This document shows positions 9,196-18,510 of a stretch of 64,000 nt of DNA, piece after piece. Source of the stretch: an uncultured Lachnospira sp. (GTDB taxonomy: Bacteria > Bacillota > Clostridia > Lachnospirales > Lachnospiraceae). The stretch is taken from positions 1 to 64,000 of the forward strand of contig CAKRLE010000005.1 of the NCBI GenBank assembly GCA_934359185.1, given 5' to 3'. The notes beneath the pieces were generated by a model, which ran no database searches, was not told where the DNA came from, and was given only the letters and a program-made list of their open reading frames with translations. A program made the translations under genes and the position numbers. Every line of letters begins with the position of its first letter. Positions within the stretch are counted from its first letter, which is position 1.

Positions 9196-10167
9196 TTCAT
9201 CGAGCATTCTAAGGCTTCTGAAATTCCCCTTTGCGGTCATATCACCTGTCATGAATGCTCTATGAAATGTAACACGCCCAGATACAATATCCTCAAATGT
9301 ATCCTTGCCAAGCTTGGCTATAACATCTGCCGACTTATTCTCGCCAAATTCAACATCAAGATTATTACCATCTACATTCATTATGATATTCTTATCCTTA
9401 TCACTGATAATAATCATGTATGTTCCCGTAAAACCTACGCCAGTCTTAAAGTTGTCTCTGAATATATTAATATAATAGCTGTCTCCACCCTGCTCCTGTT
9501 CAGTGAGCATTTCTTTATATATTGAAGCAAGTGATTCAATATCCTGCTTCTGGGTCTTAACAAATGTATCATCCGATGCATACTTTGAAAGCTGTTCGCT
9601 CTCCTGCGGAGTAAAGTTTACAACATCCTTCATGACATTATTCTTAATAGTCTGGCTGCTTGATGGAAGACATATCCTCTTCTGTGATATTGTCCTATAC
9701 ATGTCCTCTGTCTTCTTCTCAATCATCTCTATGTACTTTTCGTTAAACTCAAATTCCGTCGTATCGTCAACATAGGCACTGATTCCATTACCATTCTTAC
9801 CGCCAATCATCTCCCATGAATTGATTAACGCCAGTGACACTTCACGTTCTCCATATGTCTTTGACATAACAACAGGGAACATATATATATTATTAATCTT
9901 GCTTTTATCGGCATACAACCAGCATGAGTCAAGAAACATCTGCATATATCCACCCATTCCAAGCCACTCTACCGTTGTAGCAAGTATTATTCCATCTGCC
10001 TCTGTTACTGTCTGCGATAATGCTGTAATCTGAGTCCTCTGCTCATACAGATTATATCTTTCAACTGTAACATTAAGTTCATTCAAAACTCCCTGGATTT
10101 TTTCAAGAACAAATATTGCAGGATCGTCCACAACACCTCTCCCACCATAATATATATTAATCTTCAT
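9175..10167 (-). CDS. Flavodoxin-like protein fused to an SCP2 sterol-carrier-like domain
   Basis: The first 170 residues or so look like an NADPH-dependent FMN reductase/flavodoxin fold: an opening INIYYGG strand, then ADGIILATTVEWLGMGGYMQMFLD, where these proteins bind flavin and form dimer contacts. Residues about 220-330 resemble an SCP2 lipid-carrier domain (FTGTYMIIISDKDKN, ending FHRAFMTGDMTAKGN). Together they suggest a cytoplasmic flavoprotein acting on a hydrophobic ligand; the substrate is unknown. The start has AAAGGA upstream. It shares its last 21 bp with the convergent kinase-like gene. Confidence 0.65.
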   Translation of the reverse strand: MKINIYYGGRGVVDDPAIFVLEKIQGVLNELNVTVERYNLYEQRTQITALSQTVTEADGIILATTVEWLGMGGYMQMFLDSCWLYADKSKINNIYMFPVVMSKTYGEREVSLALINSWEMIGGKNGNGISAYVDDTTEFEFNEKYIEMIEKKTEDMYRTISQKRICLPSSSQTIKNNVMKDVVNFTPQESEQLSKYASDDTFVKTQKQDIESLASIYKEMLTEQEQGGDSYYINIFRDNFKTGVGFTGTYMIIISDKDKNIIMNVDGNNLDVEFGENKSADVIAKLGKDTFEDIVSGRVTFHRAFMTGDMTAKGNFRSLRMLDELFAFHG

Positions 10168-10226
10168 CAGCTATATTCCTTTCAATGCAGAATAAATTTC
10201 CTATGCAATGAAATATATCATAAAAG

Positions 10227-11612
10227 CTAACTCATTTCAACCACATAGGAAGTTGTAGCAAGCGTTACCGTATCTCCATCTGACAGTTTCTGCTTTGAAT
10301 TCATAATCAGGCGTTCCCCATTGACATATGTTCCATTCGTAGAATTCATATCTTCAATATAATATTCATCGTCCACCTTTATAAGACACGCATGAAGATG
10401 ACTTATCAGGCAGCTATCCACAACTGTATCGCATTGTTTTTCCATGCTTCCTATAATCCATGGGAATTTTTTTACAGTAATATCTTTATCTGATTCATTG
10501 CTTACAGAACCATTATCTGCTCTATACTTAAGACAAATTTCACGGCTGGCATTCTTTTTAATATAATCTGACAGAAGAATTGTCGAATTATTATCCGAAT
10601 TATCATTATAAATTATATTTTCATATTTATTATCATTGTTGTTATATACAACATTTCTTTCAGTCTCTGCCATTTCATTCTCTGCATCATCCTGGTTTTT
10701 ATTCATATCTGTCACATATGTGTATGGTTCCATCTCTTTTTTACTTTTTACCACACTAAATATATCCAGCGGAATTTTATTAAGAATCACAAGCATACAT
10801 ACACCAACAAGCATAATAATAAAAGCCGCCACGTCCGATACAGGTATTGGGACGTATGATGGTGCAAACATCCTTCCAGCAGCAATCACAACAGCCATAC
10901 CCATTACAGACTTTAAAACTATAATAGCAATATGTGCCGTTCTATTCTGAACCTCCTCTTCATCCTCAATCTGTTGTTTTGGAATAAATTCAAGAATATT
11001 ATCTTTTTTATCAATTACATTTCCTGACAGCTTATCTTTATATGACTCCTCTACATCTGCCTCATTCCAAATCAGCTCTTTAAAATCTGATGCATTATAA
11101 TCCCCCTGCGCAATTCTCTGGTATATATTATACACATACATAATATCTGCATCTTTAACTCCATGATCAAAATGCTCTATTATATAATCAAACAGCTTTT
11201 TCACACCCTGCCTGAATCCTTTATTTTCTTCCGATACTCCATCTTCTCCATATGCAAATAACAGCCTGTCCTTCGACATATCAACATATATGCACTCTAT
11301 TTTCAAAATAACCCGGTCCAGGTCAAGCATATACTCATTAATCTCATTTACCAGTTTTTCAAGACTTATCAGAATATTTTCAACATTACTTCTCGACAGC
11401 TTCTTATATTCATATATTTTACCAAACTGCTGTTTTGATGTAACATCATAATAATAAGAATACTGATTGTCTACACATCTCACGCTGACAGGCAGCAATG
11501 AACTTATATTATTATTCTCAAGCATTTTTATATCATAATCTGGTGATGGAATCTTACCTCCAGAGTCAATAACCATATATATGCTGTTATTCTCCTGCTC
11601 GTACCTTATCAA
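10227..11612 (-). CDS. DUF6382-like membrane protein with C-terminal FHA domain
   Basis: The 461-residue protein has an N-terminal DUF6382-like region (about 1-190), two transmembrane helices (about 227-247 and 261-281) and a C-terminal FHA phosphothreonine-binding domain from about residue 380. The FHA part includes FPWIIGS, the SHLHA segment and MNSTNGTYVNGERL. It ends the Tad operon and overlaps the small TadE-like gene by 26 bp, implying translational coupling. It may signal through Ser/Thr phosphorylation to the pilus machine. The start is a genuine TTG with AGGAGG 7 nt upstream. Confidence 0.75.
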   Translation of the reverse strand: MIRYEQENNSIYMVIDSGGKIPSPDYDIKMLENNNISSLLPVSVRCVDNQYSYYYDVTSKQQFGKIYEYKKLSRSNVENILISLEKLVNEINEYMLDLDRVILKIECIYVDMSKDRLLFAYGEDGVSEENKGFRQGVKKLFDYIIEHFDHGVKDADIMYVYNIYQRIAQGDYNASDFKELIWNEADVEESYKDKLSGNVIDKKDNILEFIPKQQIEDEEEVQNRTAHIAIIVLKSVMGMAVVIAAGRMFAPSYVPIPVSDVAAFIIMLVGVCMLVILNKIPLDIFSVVKSKKEMEPYTYVTDMNKNQDDAENEMAETERNVVYNNNDNKYENIIYNDNSDNNSTILLSDYIKKNASREICLKYRADNGSVSNESDKDITVKKFPWIIGSMEKQCDTVVDSCLISHLHACLIKVDDEYYIEDMNSTNGTYVNGERLIMNSKQKLSDGDTVTLATTSYVVEMS

Positions 11613-11934
11613 ATCTGCACCTCCTCCTTATAAATTCTCTTGGGCTGTTATTTTTAGGCTTAACTTTCTCTATCATGTTTTTGACATCTGATGTATTCAA
11701 TGTTTTTCTTATAGTCTTTGAATCGACATACTCCAGAACATCTGCCACACACGCTGACTTCTCTGATTCATCCAGTTTTTCCTGTTCTATCCTCATCCCG
11801 CCCTGGAAACATACAGCTTTTAATATAAGTTCATCATGAATATCCATTCCCAGTATAACCATCACAACTATAATCAGGGTAAACAGTGGAATTATATAAG
11901 AATTTTCCACTGTAAATGATGCTCTTACACGCAC
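11587..11934 (-). CDS. Small TadE/TadF-like pseudopilin
   Basis: The 115-residue product starts with a short basic segment and a TadE-type hydrophobic helix (FTVENSYIIPLFTLIIVVMV) with the conserved glutamate at position 10, followed by a soluble domain of about 80 residues. TadE-like proteins are minor pseudopilins of type IVb pili. It overlaps both neighbours: 10 bp with the upstream peptidase gene and 26 bp with the FHA gene. Initiation is at GTG (11932-11934), with a GGGGGTGAT site just upstream. Confidence 0.65.
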   Translation of the reverse strand: MRVRASFTVENSYIIPLFTLIIVVMVILGMDIHDELILKAVCFQGGMRIEQEKLDESEKSACVADVLEYVDSKTIRKTLNTSDVKNMIEKVKPKNNSPREFIRRRCRFDKVRAGE

Positions 11935-12368
11935 AACATCACCCCCAGAACACCAGCACTAAGATATGGAATAAATGGAACTTCTCTTTTTCCATTAATG
12001 TGCTTTACAACCATTTGTAGCAAAGCTGCCAATAACAATATTATGAAAGCTGCCATCATTGAAGCAATTGCAAACACAGTCCCCCTCATCATTCCTAAAA
12101 ATGCAATAACAACAATATCTGCTGCCCCAATGTTGTCTGTGATTCTGCAGTATATAAACATCCCTGCAAGAATAATGATTCCTGCACACATATTATAAAT
12201 ATCCACCTCAGGATTAAAGCATCTGTATACAACTGCCAGAACCATTATTATTACTAGCCTTACAGCACTTATTGACCGGTATCTGTAATCCTCATACGAA
12301 AGAAATGCAAGCACAATAAACATTATTATATTAGCTGCCACAATATTATCTATACCAATATCTCTCAT
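11925..12368 (-). CDS. A24 family prepilin peptidase, TadV/CpaA-like, with altered GxGD motif
   Basis: This 147-residue polytopic membrane protein resembles TadV/CpaA aspartyl prepilin peptidases. It has the first catalytic aspartate in SYEDYRYRSI (Asp27) and the second at Asp84. The usual GxGD is GAAD here, keeping the aspartate but losing the second glycine. It would be expected to cleave Flp or TadE leader peptides if active. A second, canonical peptidase gene lies at the head of the same locus (19539-20039). It directly abuts the TadE-like gene with GGAGG 10 nt before the ATG. Confidence 0.75.
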   Translation of the reverse strand: MRDIGIDNIVAANIIMFIVLAFLSYEDYRYRSISAVRLVIIMVLAVVYRCFNPEVDIYNMCAGIIILAGMFIYCRITDNIGAADIVVIAFLGMMRGTVFAIASMMAAFIILLLAALLQMVVKHINGKREVPFIPYLSAGVLGVMLCV

Positions 12369-13214
12369 CTAACTATGACCTCCTCCGCATTTTTTACACA
12401 CACCTCTGCCACCAACATCCTTAATATCAATCTCTTCAACGGTTCTTTTTAACCCTGAACAATTAATGTCTGTATGATATCTGTCACCATAATCTGTTAT
12501 ATAGACTGTTTCGTCCGGATTTCCACCACAGCCTTCACATGGATAATATTTGCCGCCATCAGCATTCCTCATTCCATCAACTGTCGATGAGCTCACTTCT
12601 TCTATACTCAGGTCAATTGCACTGCATTCAGAATCTGTATGATACACTCGTCCCCACGGCGTGACATAGACTTTTCTTGTCTCCTCATTGCCATCCCTGT
12701 CAGAACCAGACGAACCACTCCACTGTCTTCCTGCATCCTCTCCAAGCCACGCCTCTGCTGTAACTCCCTGCTCTACATGGATAAGTCCCATTCCAAATAT
12801 ATCAAACGGATTCTTTACCACATATCCAGCCCGTATATTAATCTTACTTCCGTCGTCGCATACATGTGACGATAAAAGATTAATCCCCATTGTTCCACCA
12901 ACAATATAATTGTCTTTTCCATAAGACATACCAATATCTGACATAAAGCTTGTATATAACTGTGCTTTAAGCATTCCTATATTACCATTTTCATTATATT
13001 CATATGCATATCCAGCAAGCTCTCTTGCAGAGTTATATAGTGCCCTGTCTATATCAATATACGCATTGACAATTCTTATAATATACATAACTGTGAGAAC
13101 AGCATAAACATAAAGTGGTATTACCAAAGATGCCTCCAATGTTGCAGATGCCCTTACAGATTGCCTGCGCCTTTTAAGCTGCATAACTATATTTCTGAGT
13201 CCTGTTAACATCAT
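12369..13214 (-). CDS. TadE-like protein with two Ada-type cysteine/histidine repeats
   Basis: The N-terminus (about residues 15-50) has the basic segment and Glu-containing hydrophobic helix of TadE-like pseudopilins (ATLEASLVIPLY). The C-terminus carries two tandem units of about 45 residues with the pattern VYxTxxG..YHTDxxCS...CxxCGG, beginning near residues 182 and 235. The spacing resembles the metal-binding module of Ada and of secreted nucleases. An extracytoplasmic zinc or redox site is inferred. The gene overlaps the DUF5702 gene by 41 bp. An alternative start is Met11, before MQLKRRRQS. Confidence 0.65.
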   Translation of the reverse strand: MMLTGLRNIVMQLKRRRQSVRASATLEASLVIPLYVYAVLTVMYIIRIVNAYIDIDRALYNSARELAGYAYEYNENGNIGMLKAQLYTSFMSDIGMSYGKDNYIVGGTMGINLLSSHVCDDGSKINIRAGYVVKNPFDIFGMGLIHVEQGVTAEAWLGEDAGRQWSGSSGSDRDGNEETRKVYVTPWGRVYHTDSECSAIDLSIEEVSSSTVDGMRNADGGKYYPCEGCGGNPDETVYITDYGDRYHTDINCSGLKRTVEEIDIKDVGGRGVCKKCGGGHS

Positions 13215-15162
13215 GATTTACCCGGCCTTCCATATTAATAACTGCCAAAACATTACATTCTGCCTCATATATGTACTTTTTCATTCTGAATTCGTGCTGT
13301 CCAAGAGCAATAATTCTTAACTCCATAGCCTGCATAACTCTGTAATTTCTAGTCGTCTTATTCATCATAAGCAATAACATTCCAAGATAATCTTCATATG
13401 ACAAACCACTTTTTTGACTACCTGTCTTACCTGAAATGTTATCCCCATCAAAATTAATCTTTAAGAGATTCTCAAGTGACAGCTGCCAGTCCGAATTGTC
13501 TTTTATAATGTTTAATTTATCACCTTTTAGCAGTCTCCTGACATCAACAATACTCTCTCCGTAAGACCAGACTCCCATTATTACATACTGTGCAGCTTTT
13601 ATAGCCGCAGCATTACCGCTGGCTCCAACTAATGTTGTCGCTAACATAAGTGCCTCATTACGCTTTCCTGAATCCATAATTATATAAGTAAAATTAGCTG
13701 CCTCCCTTAGTGCTGACAATTTCAGAATAACTTCATTAAGATTGCTGATATCATTATCATTGCCAGCAAGAATATACTCAACAGCATAAGAAATTTCACT
13801 CCAGTCATCACTTTCATTACTGTTATGTACATCTGTATACGACGGGAATCTGTCAAATATATATGCGTTAAACAGTGCCGAATCAACCACAGCACCTGCT
13901 ACACCATTAAAACCCATTCCAGCTTCCTGCCTGCCCTGACTATTCATATACTCTGTTGCAAGTCCGCTGTGCTTGAATTTTCCGTGCTTTATATCCATTC
14001 CATTAAGCACAATACCTGCTATACCATCATCTATGACTTGTCTTATCTTCTTTAATGCACCCGTCCCCTCTCCTTTCGTGTCTATATCCACATCTGCACA
14101 CTCTGATGACAACCCCGCTATATCCATATCTGAAATCATGCTCTGTATCTCCATATATCCTGCATACAATCTGTCTGAAGAATATAAAGACAACGTTCCC
14201 ATGCTGCCTAACTGCTGTATTATCCTTTCACATACTGCAATATTATTTTCCAATATAGGTTTTATTCTAGCCTTGTTGCAAAGCTTTTCCCTTTCAATCT
14301 CTTTCTGCATAGCAATATCATCAATATCATTGCGTATAATCCCAGTAAGTTCCTGTAACTGTGCAGTTCCTGACTCAACTGTACCACGGCAGTCATCAAT
14401 AAGCTTATCAGCTTCATTATCATAATCATCATACTCACCAATCAATTCTTTGGCCTTAATACATTTTTCCATCACTTCACTGACCTGCGATAATAATGCA
14501 TTATAATTTGTCTCATATGCCCTCACACAATCCTGTGCCCCATACCTGTCATCTTTTTTTATACACATCTGATACAGATTAATATCCTCCTGAATATCAG
14601 CTATAAGTCCGGGGGATACTGCATCAATACTTCTTATGACACGCACAAGTTTCTTATCAGTCTGATCAAGCTCATATATTTTGTCATTGACAATCTCAAC
14701 CTTAGATGTTACCTCACCTATTTTTTCTGCTTTTTTTGTCTCTGAATCAATATCAAGATAATCTTTTACAATATTGGCATAACCCCCTGCTCTCATGTAT
14801 TCTTCCACCTGTTTTTCCAATCCGTAACCACCATTATCCGTCATATACTGTCTTTCAGATATAAAACTTTTCTTATAGCCAATAAAAGATTTAACGGCGG
14901 CATTAGCAACATTGCTTCTGGCATAGTAATCAAGCTTACTGTCACTGCACTGGTTCTCACTCAGTGCAAATATTCCAAACTCATCCAGAAGCTTGTTATT
15001 ATAACCTGCAAAAACAGATTCTGTTGATATCCTCGCCGCCATATTAATCTCTGTATCAGCCACAATAAGTTTGACAGACTGAATACATGTACACACAAAA
15101 GACAGTACCAGTCCAAGCGATAATGCAGCATATACTGTTATCTGTGCCTTTAATCTCATCAT
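13174..15162 (-). CDS. DUF5702 family Tad-associated exported protein
   Basis: The 662-residue protein begins with a basic tail and one hydrophobic segment (AQITVYAALSLGLVLSFVCTC) of pseudopilin or signal-anchor type. A long, largely helical extracytoplasmic region follows, ending in a conserved part (SGLSYEDYLGMLLLMMN) that I recognise as DUF5702. The family accompanies Tad loci in Lachnospiraceae and takes the place of the large TadG-like minor component; its function is unproven. The start overlaps the Flp gene stop by 4 bp and the end overlaps the next gene by 41 bp, consistent with one polycistron. Confidence 0.65.
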   Translation of the reverse strand: MMRLKAQITVYAALSLGLVLSFVCTCIQSVKLIVADTEINMAARISTESVFAGYNNKLLDEFGIFALSENQCSDSKLDYYARSNVANAAVKSFIGYKKSFISERQYMTDNGGYGLEKQVEEYMRAGGYANIVKDYLDIDSETKKAEKIGEVTSKVEIVNDKIYELDQTDKKLVRVIRSIDAVSPGLIADIQEDINLYQMCIKKDDRYGAQDCVRAYETNYNALLSQVSEVMEKCIKAKELIGEYDDYDNEADKLIDDCRGTVESGTAQLQELTGIIRNDIDDIAMQKEIEREKLCNKARIKPILENNIAVCERIIQQLGSMGTLSLYSSDRLYAGYMEIQSMISDMDIAGLSSECADVDIDTKGEGTGALKKIRQVIDDGIAGIVLNGMDIKHGKFKHSGLATEYMNSQGRQEAGMGFNGVAGAVVDSALFNAYIFDRFPSYTDVHNSNESDDWSEISYAVEYILAGNDNDISNLNEVILKLSALREAANFTYIIMDSGKRNEALMLATTLVGASGNAAAIKAAQYVIMGVWSYGESIVDVRRLLKGDKLNIIKDNSDWQLSLENLLKINFDGDNISGKTGSQKSGLSYEDYLGMLLLMMNKTTRNYRVMQAMELRIIALGQHEFRMKKYIYEAECNVLAVINMEGRVNHDVNRTQKYSYAA

Positions 15163-15329
15163 ATCTGCTTGGCCTGACTGCTCATCTTTGAAAGAAGTGT
15201 ATTGACAAGAGCTGTTATTTTAGATTTAAACAAAATAACAAGACCTACGAGAACAATTATTATAAGTACAATCTCCACAACTCCCATTCCACTTTCATCC
15301 TTTATTAAATTAAACATTCTACTTCTCAT
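15159..15329 (-). CDS. flp: Flp-type (type IVb) pilin subunit
   Basis: This 56-residue protein has a short basic leader and a processing site typical of Flp pilins: DESG followed by MGVVEIV, with glutamate near position 5 of the mature chain. A single hydrophobic helix and a short polar tail complete it. It should be the major pilin assembled by the CpaF/TadB/TadC machine and cut by one of the two peptidases in the locus. The start at 15329 is chosen because AAGGAG lies about 9 nt upstream; an upstream in-frame start lies 5' of this site. Confidence 0.8.
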   Translation of the reverse strand: MRSRMFNLIKDESGMGVVEIVLIIIVLVGLVILFKSKITALVNTLLSKMSSQAKQI

Positions 15330-15365
15330 ACATTTACTCTCCTTCTTTAACACCTGATATTACAT

Positions 15366-16604
15366 TTACATTGAAAATGTCATAATCGCAGGAAACATAA
15401 TGATTCCCATAACCACAACAAGCATCATAACCATCGGAAACAACATCTTGGTTCCAGCTTCCTCCCCATATTTCCTTGCCAGATTCTTTCTGTCCTCAAA
15501 TGCATCAATAGCTTCAAGTTCTAGCAGATTCACAAGCTCCCTCGAGCCTTTTTTTAGATTCTGGACAATCAACGAACTGAATTTAAGATACTCTTTAGTG
15601 TCACATCTTGTACCAAATTCTCCATACGCATTAATCTCTGACACACCGGAATTCATCTGATATAACGTGTACGCCATCTCCTCATACACATACTTCTTTG
15701 GAACCTTTTTCTGTGCGTACCGCTCTTTATATTCATTCACAATATGGCTCCATGCCATTCTCACAGTCATTCCAGCTCCCATCAAAAGTGCAAGCTTGTG
15801 AATCATCTCTGAGTAATCTCTCTTCAACTCATCCGCCCTTTTCTTTGCCGCATCTTCCGTCTTTTTCCTCTCACCTGCATACACTACGCACACAGCAGCA
15901 GCTCCAAGCAGCACAATAATAAAAACATTATTCCACTCCGTTCTCTTCTGATATGATATCTGTTCTCCACCGATATTATCCAGAAGCTTCACATTATCCT
16001 CTGTCGGATTATCCACCAGCGAAGTCTCAATCTTATCTTTTATCCACTGTTTTTTTGTCTCACTATCATTAAGGTCTGGCGCACATATTGTGACATGATA
16101 ATCCTTCTGTCTTATCCATCCCTCATACTTGATTACACAGCTTATATCAACGTATTTTGTCTCTCCCGGTTGCATATTCATATTATTAATGCTTCCGTCA
16201 TAATTAATAAGTTCGTAATCATCAAACATCCATTGCAGGGAAAATGGATATCCATCAATCGTGTCTGGAAAATTCAATTTTTTATGCACACTGTCTAACG
16301 AGTTATTCTCTCCTGGCACAATATTTTCAAGGAGCTTCTCTGCCTCGTCAAAAGCCTGCTCAATATTATTCTCCCCATATTGTAATGGCTGTATCACAAT
16401 ATCCATATCAAAACCATTACCAGCAGAATCACTCACTTTAACAGGCACAATCTTTTCTATTGAATTAATACCCGGACGTTTAGTATCCTCATTCGTAATC
16501 GATGTATCCATGCAATACAGATATCCATACAATGCCGCTGTCACAATAGTTATAATGACTATAACAAACACTTTTTTCTTAGTATCACTACACTTCAATA
16601 TCAA
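15366..16604 (-). CDS. tadC: TadC-like type II secretion F-domain protein with large N-terminal extension
   Basis: The C-terminal half (about 230-412) is TadC-like: a membrane helix, a cytoplasmic helical T2SSF segment (LALLMGAGMTVRMAW and SSLIVQNLKKGSRELVNLLELEA) and a final hydrophobic helix. The first 230 residues are unusual, with an N-terminal helix (about 12-30) and a predicted extracytoplasmic beta-rich domain. Standard TadC proteins lack such an extension. It overlaps the tadB gene by 17 bp, apparently starting at TTG, so translational coupling is likely. Confidence 0.7.
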   Translation of the reverse strand: MILKCSDTKKKVFVIVIITIVTAALYGYLYCMDTSITNEDTKRPGINSIEKIVPVKVSDSAGNGFDMDIVIQPLQYGENNIEQAFDEAEKLLENIVPGENNSLDSVHKKLNFPDTIDGYPFSLQWMFDDYELINYDGSINNMNMQPGETKYVDISCVIKYEGWIRQKDYHVTICAPDLNDSETKKQWIKDKIETSLVDNPTEDNVKLLDNIGGEQISYQKRTEWNNVFIIVLLGAAAVCVVYAGERKKTEDAAKKRADELKRDYSEMIHKLALLMGAGMTVRMAWSHIVNEYKERYAQKKVPKKYVYEEMAYTLYQMNSGVSEINAYGEFGTRCDTKEYLKFSSLIVQNLKKGSRELVNLLELEAIDAFEDRKNLARKYGEEAGTKMLFPMVMMLVVVMGIIMFPAIMTFSM

Positions 16605-17343
16605 TAATTTTTCTGGTAACCCTGTTCATTATGGCTATAACTCCAAGGCACACACTCATAAATACTACGCCAAAAACATTGTGATACAATGGTTCCATGA
16701 ATTCTGGCGATGTTATCCTTAGATACGCTGCAATTCCAAATGGCATGACAGACATAACCGCCGCTTCCATCTTCTTGCCACTGAGTGCTGTCTGTATCTG
16801 CGAATCGACCTCAAGCTTATCCCTTATGGTATTTGCCGTATTCTTTATAATTGATATAAGATCACCGCCACTACGCTTGGCATAGCTGAATACATCTGAA
16901 AAATACATGATATCTTCTATCTGTGTTTTCCCAGCAAATTCATTAAGTGCCAGTTCAATATTTTCATTGTTGCCAATTCTCCTGACAATCTCTTTAAAAC
17001 AGCTTACTATTGAAGAATTCTCACCATATAAAGCGATAAGTTCTTTCACAGATTCACGGAAAGAATTTTCAATTGAATAACCAGCATTTAATGAAAATGA
17101 AACAGCTACCATTCCATCCTTAAACTGCGTTACCAGTCTCCTCCTTTCCCTGCTAATCTTTTCGCCAGCCTTATTCCTGCAGTAGAATAATATATACGGA
17201 GACAAAAACATCATTCCCCACAATGTATCATAAAACAGTAAGCTTATTATCAATATGGTTATAGTACCTTTAACAGACCAAATACTAATATCCGGCACGC
17301 TGCATTTTTTCAAGATTGATAAGTCCGGCAGAAACCTTGGCAA
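16588..17343 (-). CDS. tadB: TadB-like type II secretion F-domain protein
   Basis: The protein has two N-terminal hydrophobic segments, a cytoplasmic T2SSF domain (FKDGMVAVSFSLNAGYSIENSF, then YAKRSGGDLISII) and two C-terminal membrane helices. TadB pairs with TadC as the inner-membrane platform of the pilus. The start is uncertain. The open frame runs to 17439 inside cpaF, but an overlap that long is improbable. A TTG at 17341-17343 with GAAGG upstream is the best candidate; later TTG/GTG codons at 17313 and 17298 are possible. Confidence 0.7.
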   Translation of the reverse strand: MPRFLPDLSILKKCSVPDISIWSVKGTITILIISLLFYDTLWGMMFLSPYILFYCRNKAGEKISRERRRLVTQFKDGMVAVSFSLNAGYSIENSFRESVKELIALYGENSSIVSCFKEIVRRIGNNENIELALNEFAGKTQIEDIMYFSDVFSYAKRSGGDLISIIKNTANTIRDKLEVDSQIQTALSGKKMEAAVMSVMPFGIAAYLRITSPEFMEPLYHNVFGVVFMSVCLGVIAIMNRVTRKIIDIEV

Positions 17344-18508
17344 GTCCACCTTCAACCATGCCGTCTTTTTCTCCTGTTTCTTTGAATTCATACAATGTGT
17401 TATATGTGATTTCTCCTTTACTAAGACCTTTGATTTCAACTATCTTCAACACCCTCCTTGTCTTATCACGAAGTCTCCCCAGATGCACGATAATATCTAT
17501 GGCTGCCGATATCTGCTGCCGCACTGCTGACACCGGCATATCCATTCCCATAAGCACCATTGTCTCCAATCTTGCCATCATATCAGCAGGGCTGTTGCCA
17601 TGTCCGGTAGAAAGACTTCCATCGTGTCCGGTACTCATAGCCTGGATCATATCAAGCGTCTCCTCGCCACGTACTTCGCCAACTATAATTCTGTCAGGAC
17701 GCATTCTCAGGCTTGCCCTTATTAAATCTCGTATGCTCACTGCATTTTTTCCTTCTACATTGGCATTTCTCGCTTCAAGCCGTACAAGATTGTCTACATT
17801 TTTTAACTGCAGTTCTGCTGAATCTTCAATTGTTATAACTCTTTCATCTTTTGGAATAAAATTAGACAGCACATTAAGAAATGTTGTTTTGCCACTTCCT
17901 GTTGCGCCTGAGATAAATATATTGTACTTTGCCTTAACCGCCTTCTCTAAGAAATCTGCTGCTTCAGTTGTTATCGAACCAATCTCAATAAGCTTCTCTA
18001 TCGTAAGCGGAATCTCAAAGAATTTTCTTATTGTTATGACTGGTCCGTTAAGTGCTATTGGCGGCAGGACTATACTGACTCTTGAGCCATCACTAAGCCT
18101 CGTATCAACTATAGGAACAGATGCATTGACAATCTTGTTGGATAATGCCGCTATCTTCTGGGCTATGTCTGAAAGTTTCTGCTCGTTTTCAAACATCTTA
18201 TCAAGCCGTTCTATATGTCCGTTTCTTTCAATAAATATATTCTCTGTTCCATTAATCATAATCTCCGTCACGGAATCATCTTCCAGCATGTCTGACAATA
18301 TATCCAGACGCCGCATTGCATTAAATACTGCTGCTCCAAGTCTTTGTCTTCTATCAACAGAAATCATCATGCTACGGCTTTTTTCAATAATGCAATTCTC
18401 AATAACCTCATGAAGCTCATCATTATCAATATCAACAGATGTATCGATACGCTCATACACCATATTCTTTATTGCCACAACCAGCTCAACATCATTATTA
18501 CTATCCAT
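17285..18508 (-). CDS. cpaF: CpaF/TadA family secretion ATPase
   Basis: The 407-residue protein is the motor of the Tad pilus. It has an N-terminal helical domain, then an ATPase core with P-loop GATGSGKTT at about 201-209, an Asp box, the Walker B-like RPDRIIVGEVRG segment near 265 and a histidine box (STGHDGSLSTGHGNS). Length is typical for CpaF. It begins two bases after the TadZ-like gene stop and is followed by overlapping tadB and tadC. It should form a cytoplasmic hexamer driving Flp pilin assembly. Confidence 0.9.
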   Translation of the reverse strand: MDSNNDVELVVAIKNMVYERIDTSVDIDNDELHEVIENCIIEKSRSMMISVDRRQRLGAAVFNAMRRLDILSDMLEDDSVTEIMINGTENIFIERNGHIERLDKMFENEQKLSDIAQKIAALSNKIVNASVPIVDTRLSDGSRVSIVLPPIALNGPVITIRKFFEIPLTIEKLIEIGSITTEAADFLEKAVKAKYNIFISGATGSGKTTFLNVLSNFIPKDERVITIEDSAELQLKNVDNLVRLEARNANVEGKNAVSIRDLIRASLRMRPDRIIVGEVRGEETLDMIQAMSTGHDGSLSTGHGNSPADMMARLETMVLMGMDMPVSAVRQQISAAIDIIVHLGRLRDKTRRVLKIVEIKGLSKGEITYNTLYEFKETGEKDGMVEGGLAKVSAGLINLEKMQRAGY

Positions 18509-18510
18509 AA

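Noticed and set aside
16588..17439. The longest tadB frame beginning at 17439
   Set aside because: It would overlap cpaF by 155 bp; the first residues do not look like TadB and no ribosome site was seen there.
17316..18413. A 365-codon plus-strand frame opposite cpaF
   Set aside because: It is the antisense shadow of a clear CpaF gene with intact motifs; composition is Ser/Ile/Leu-rich as expected for such shadows.
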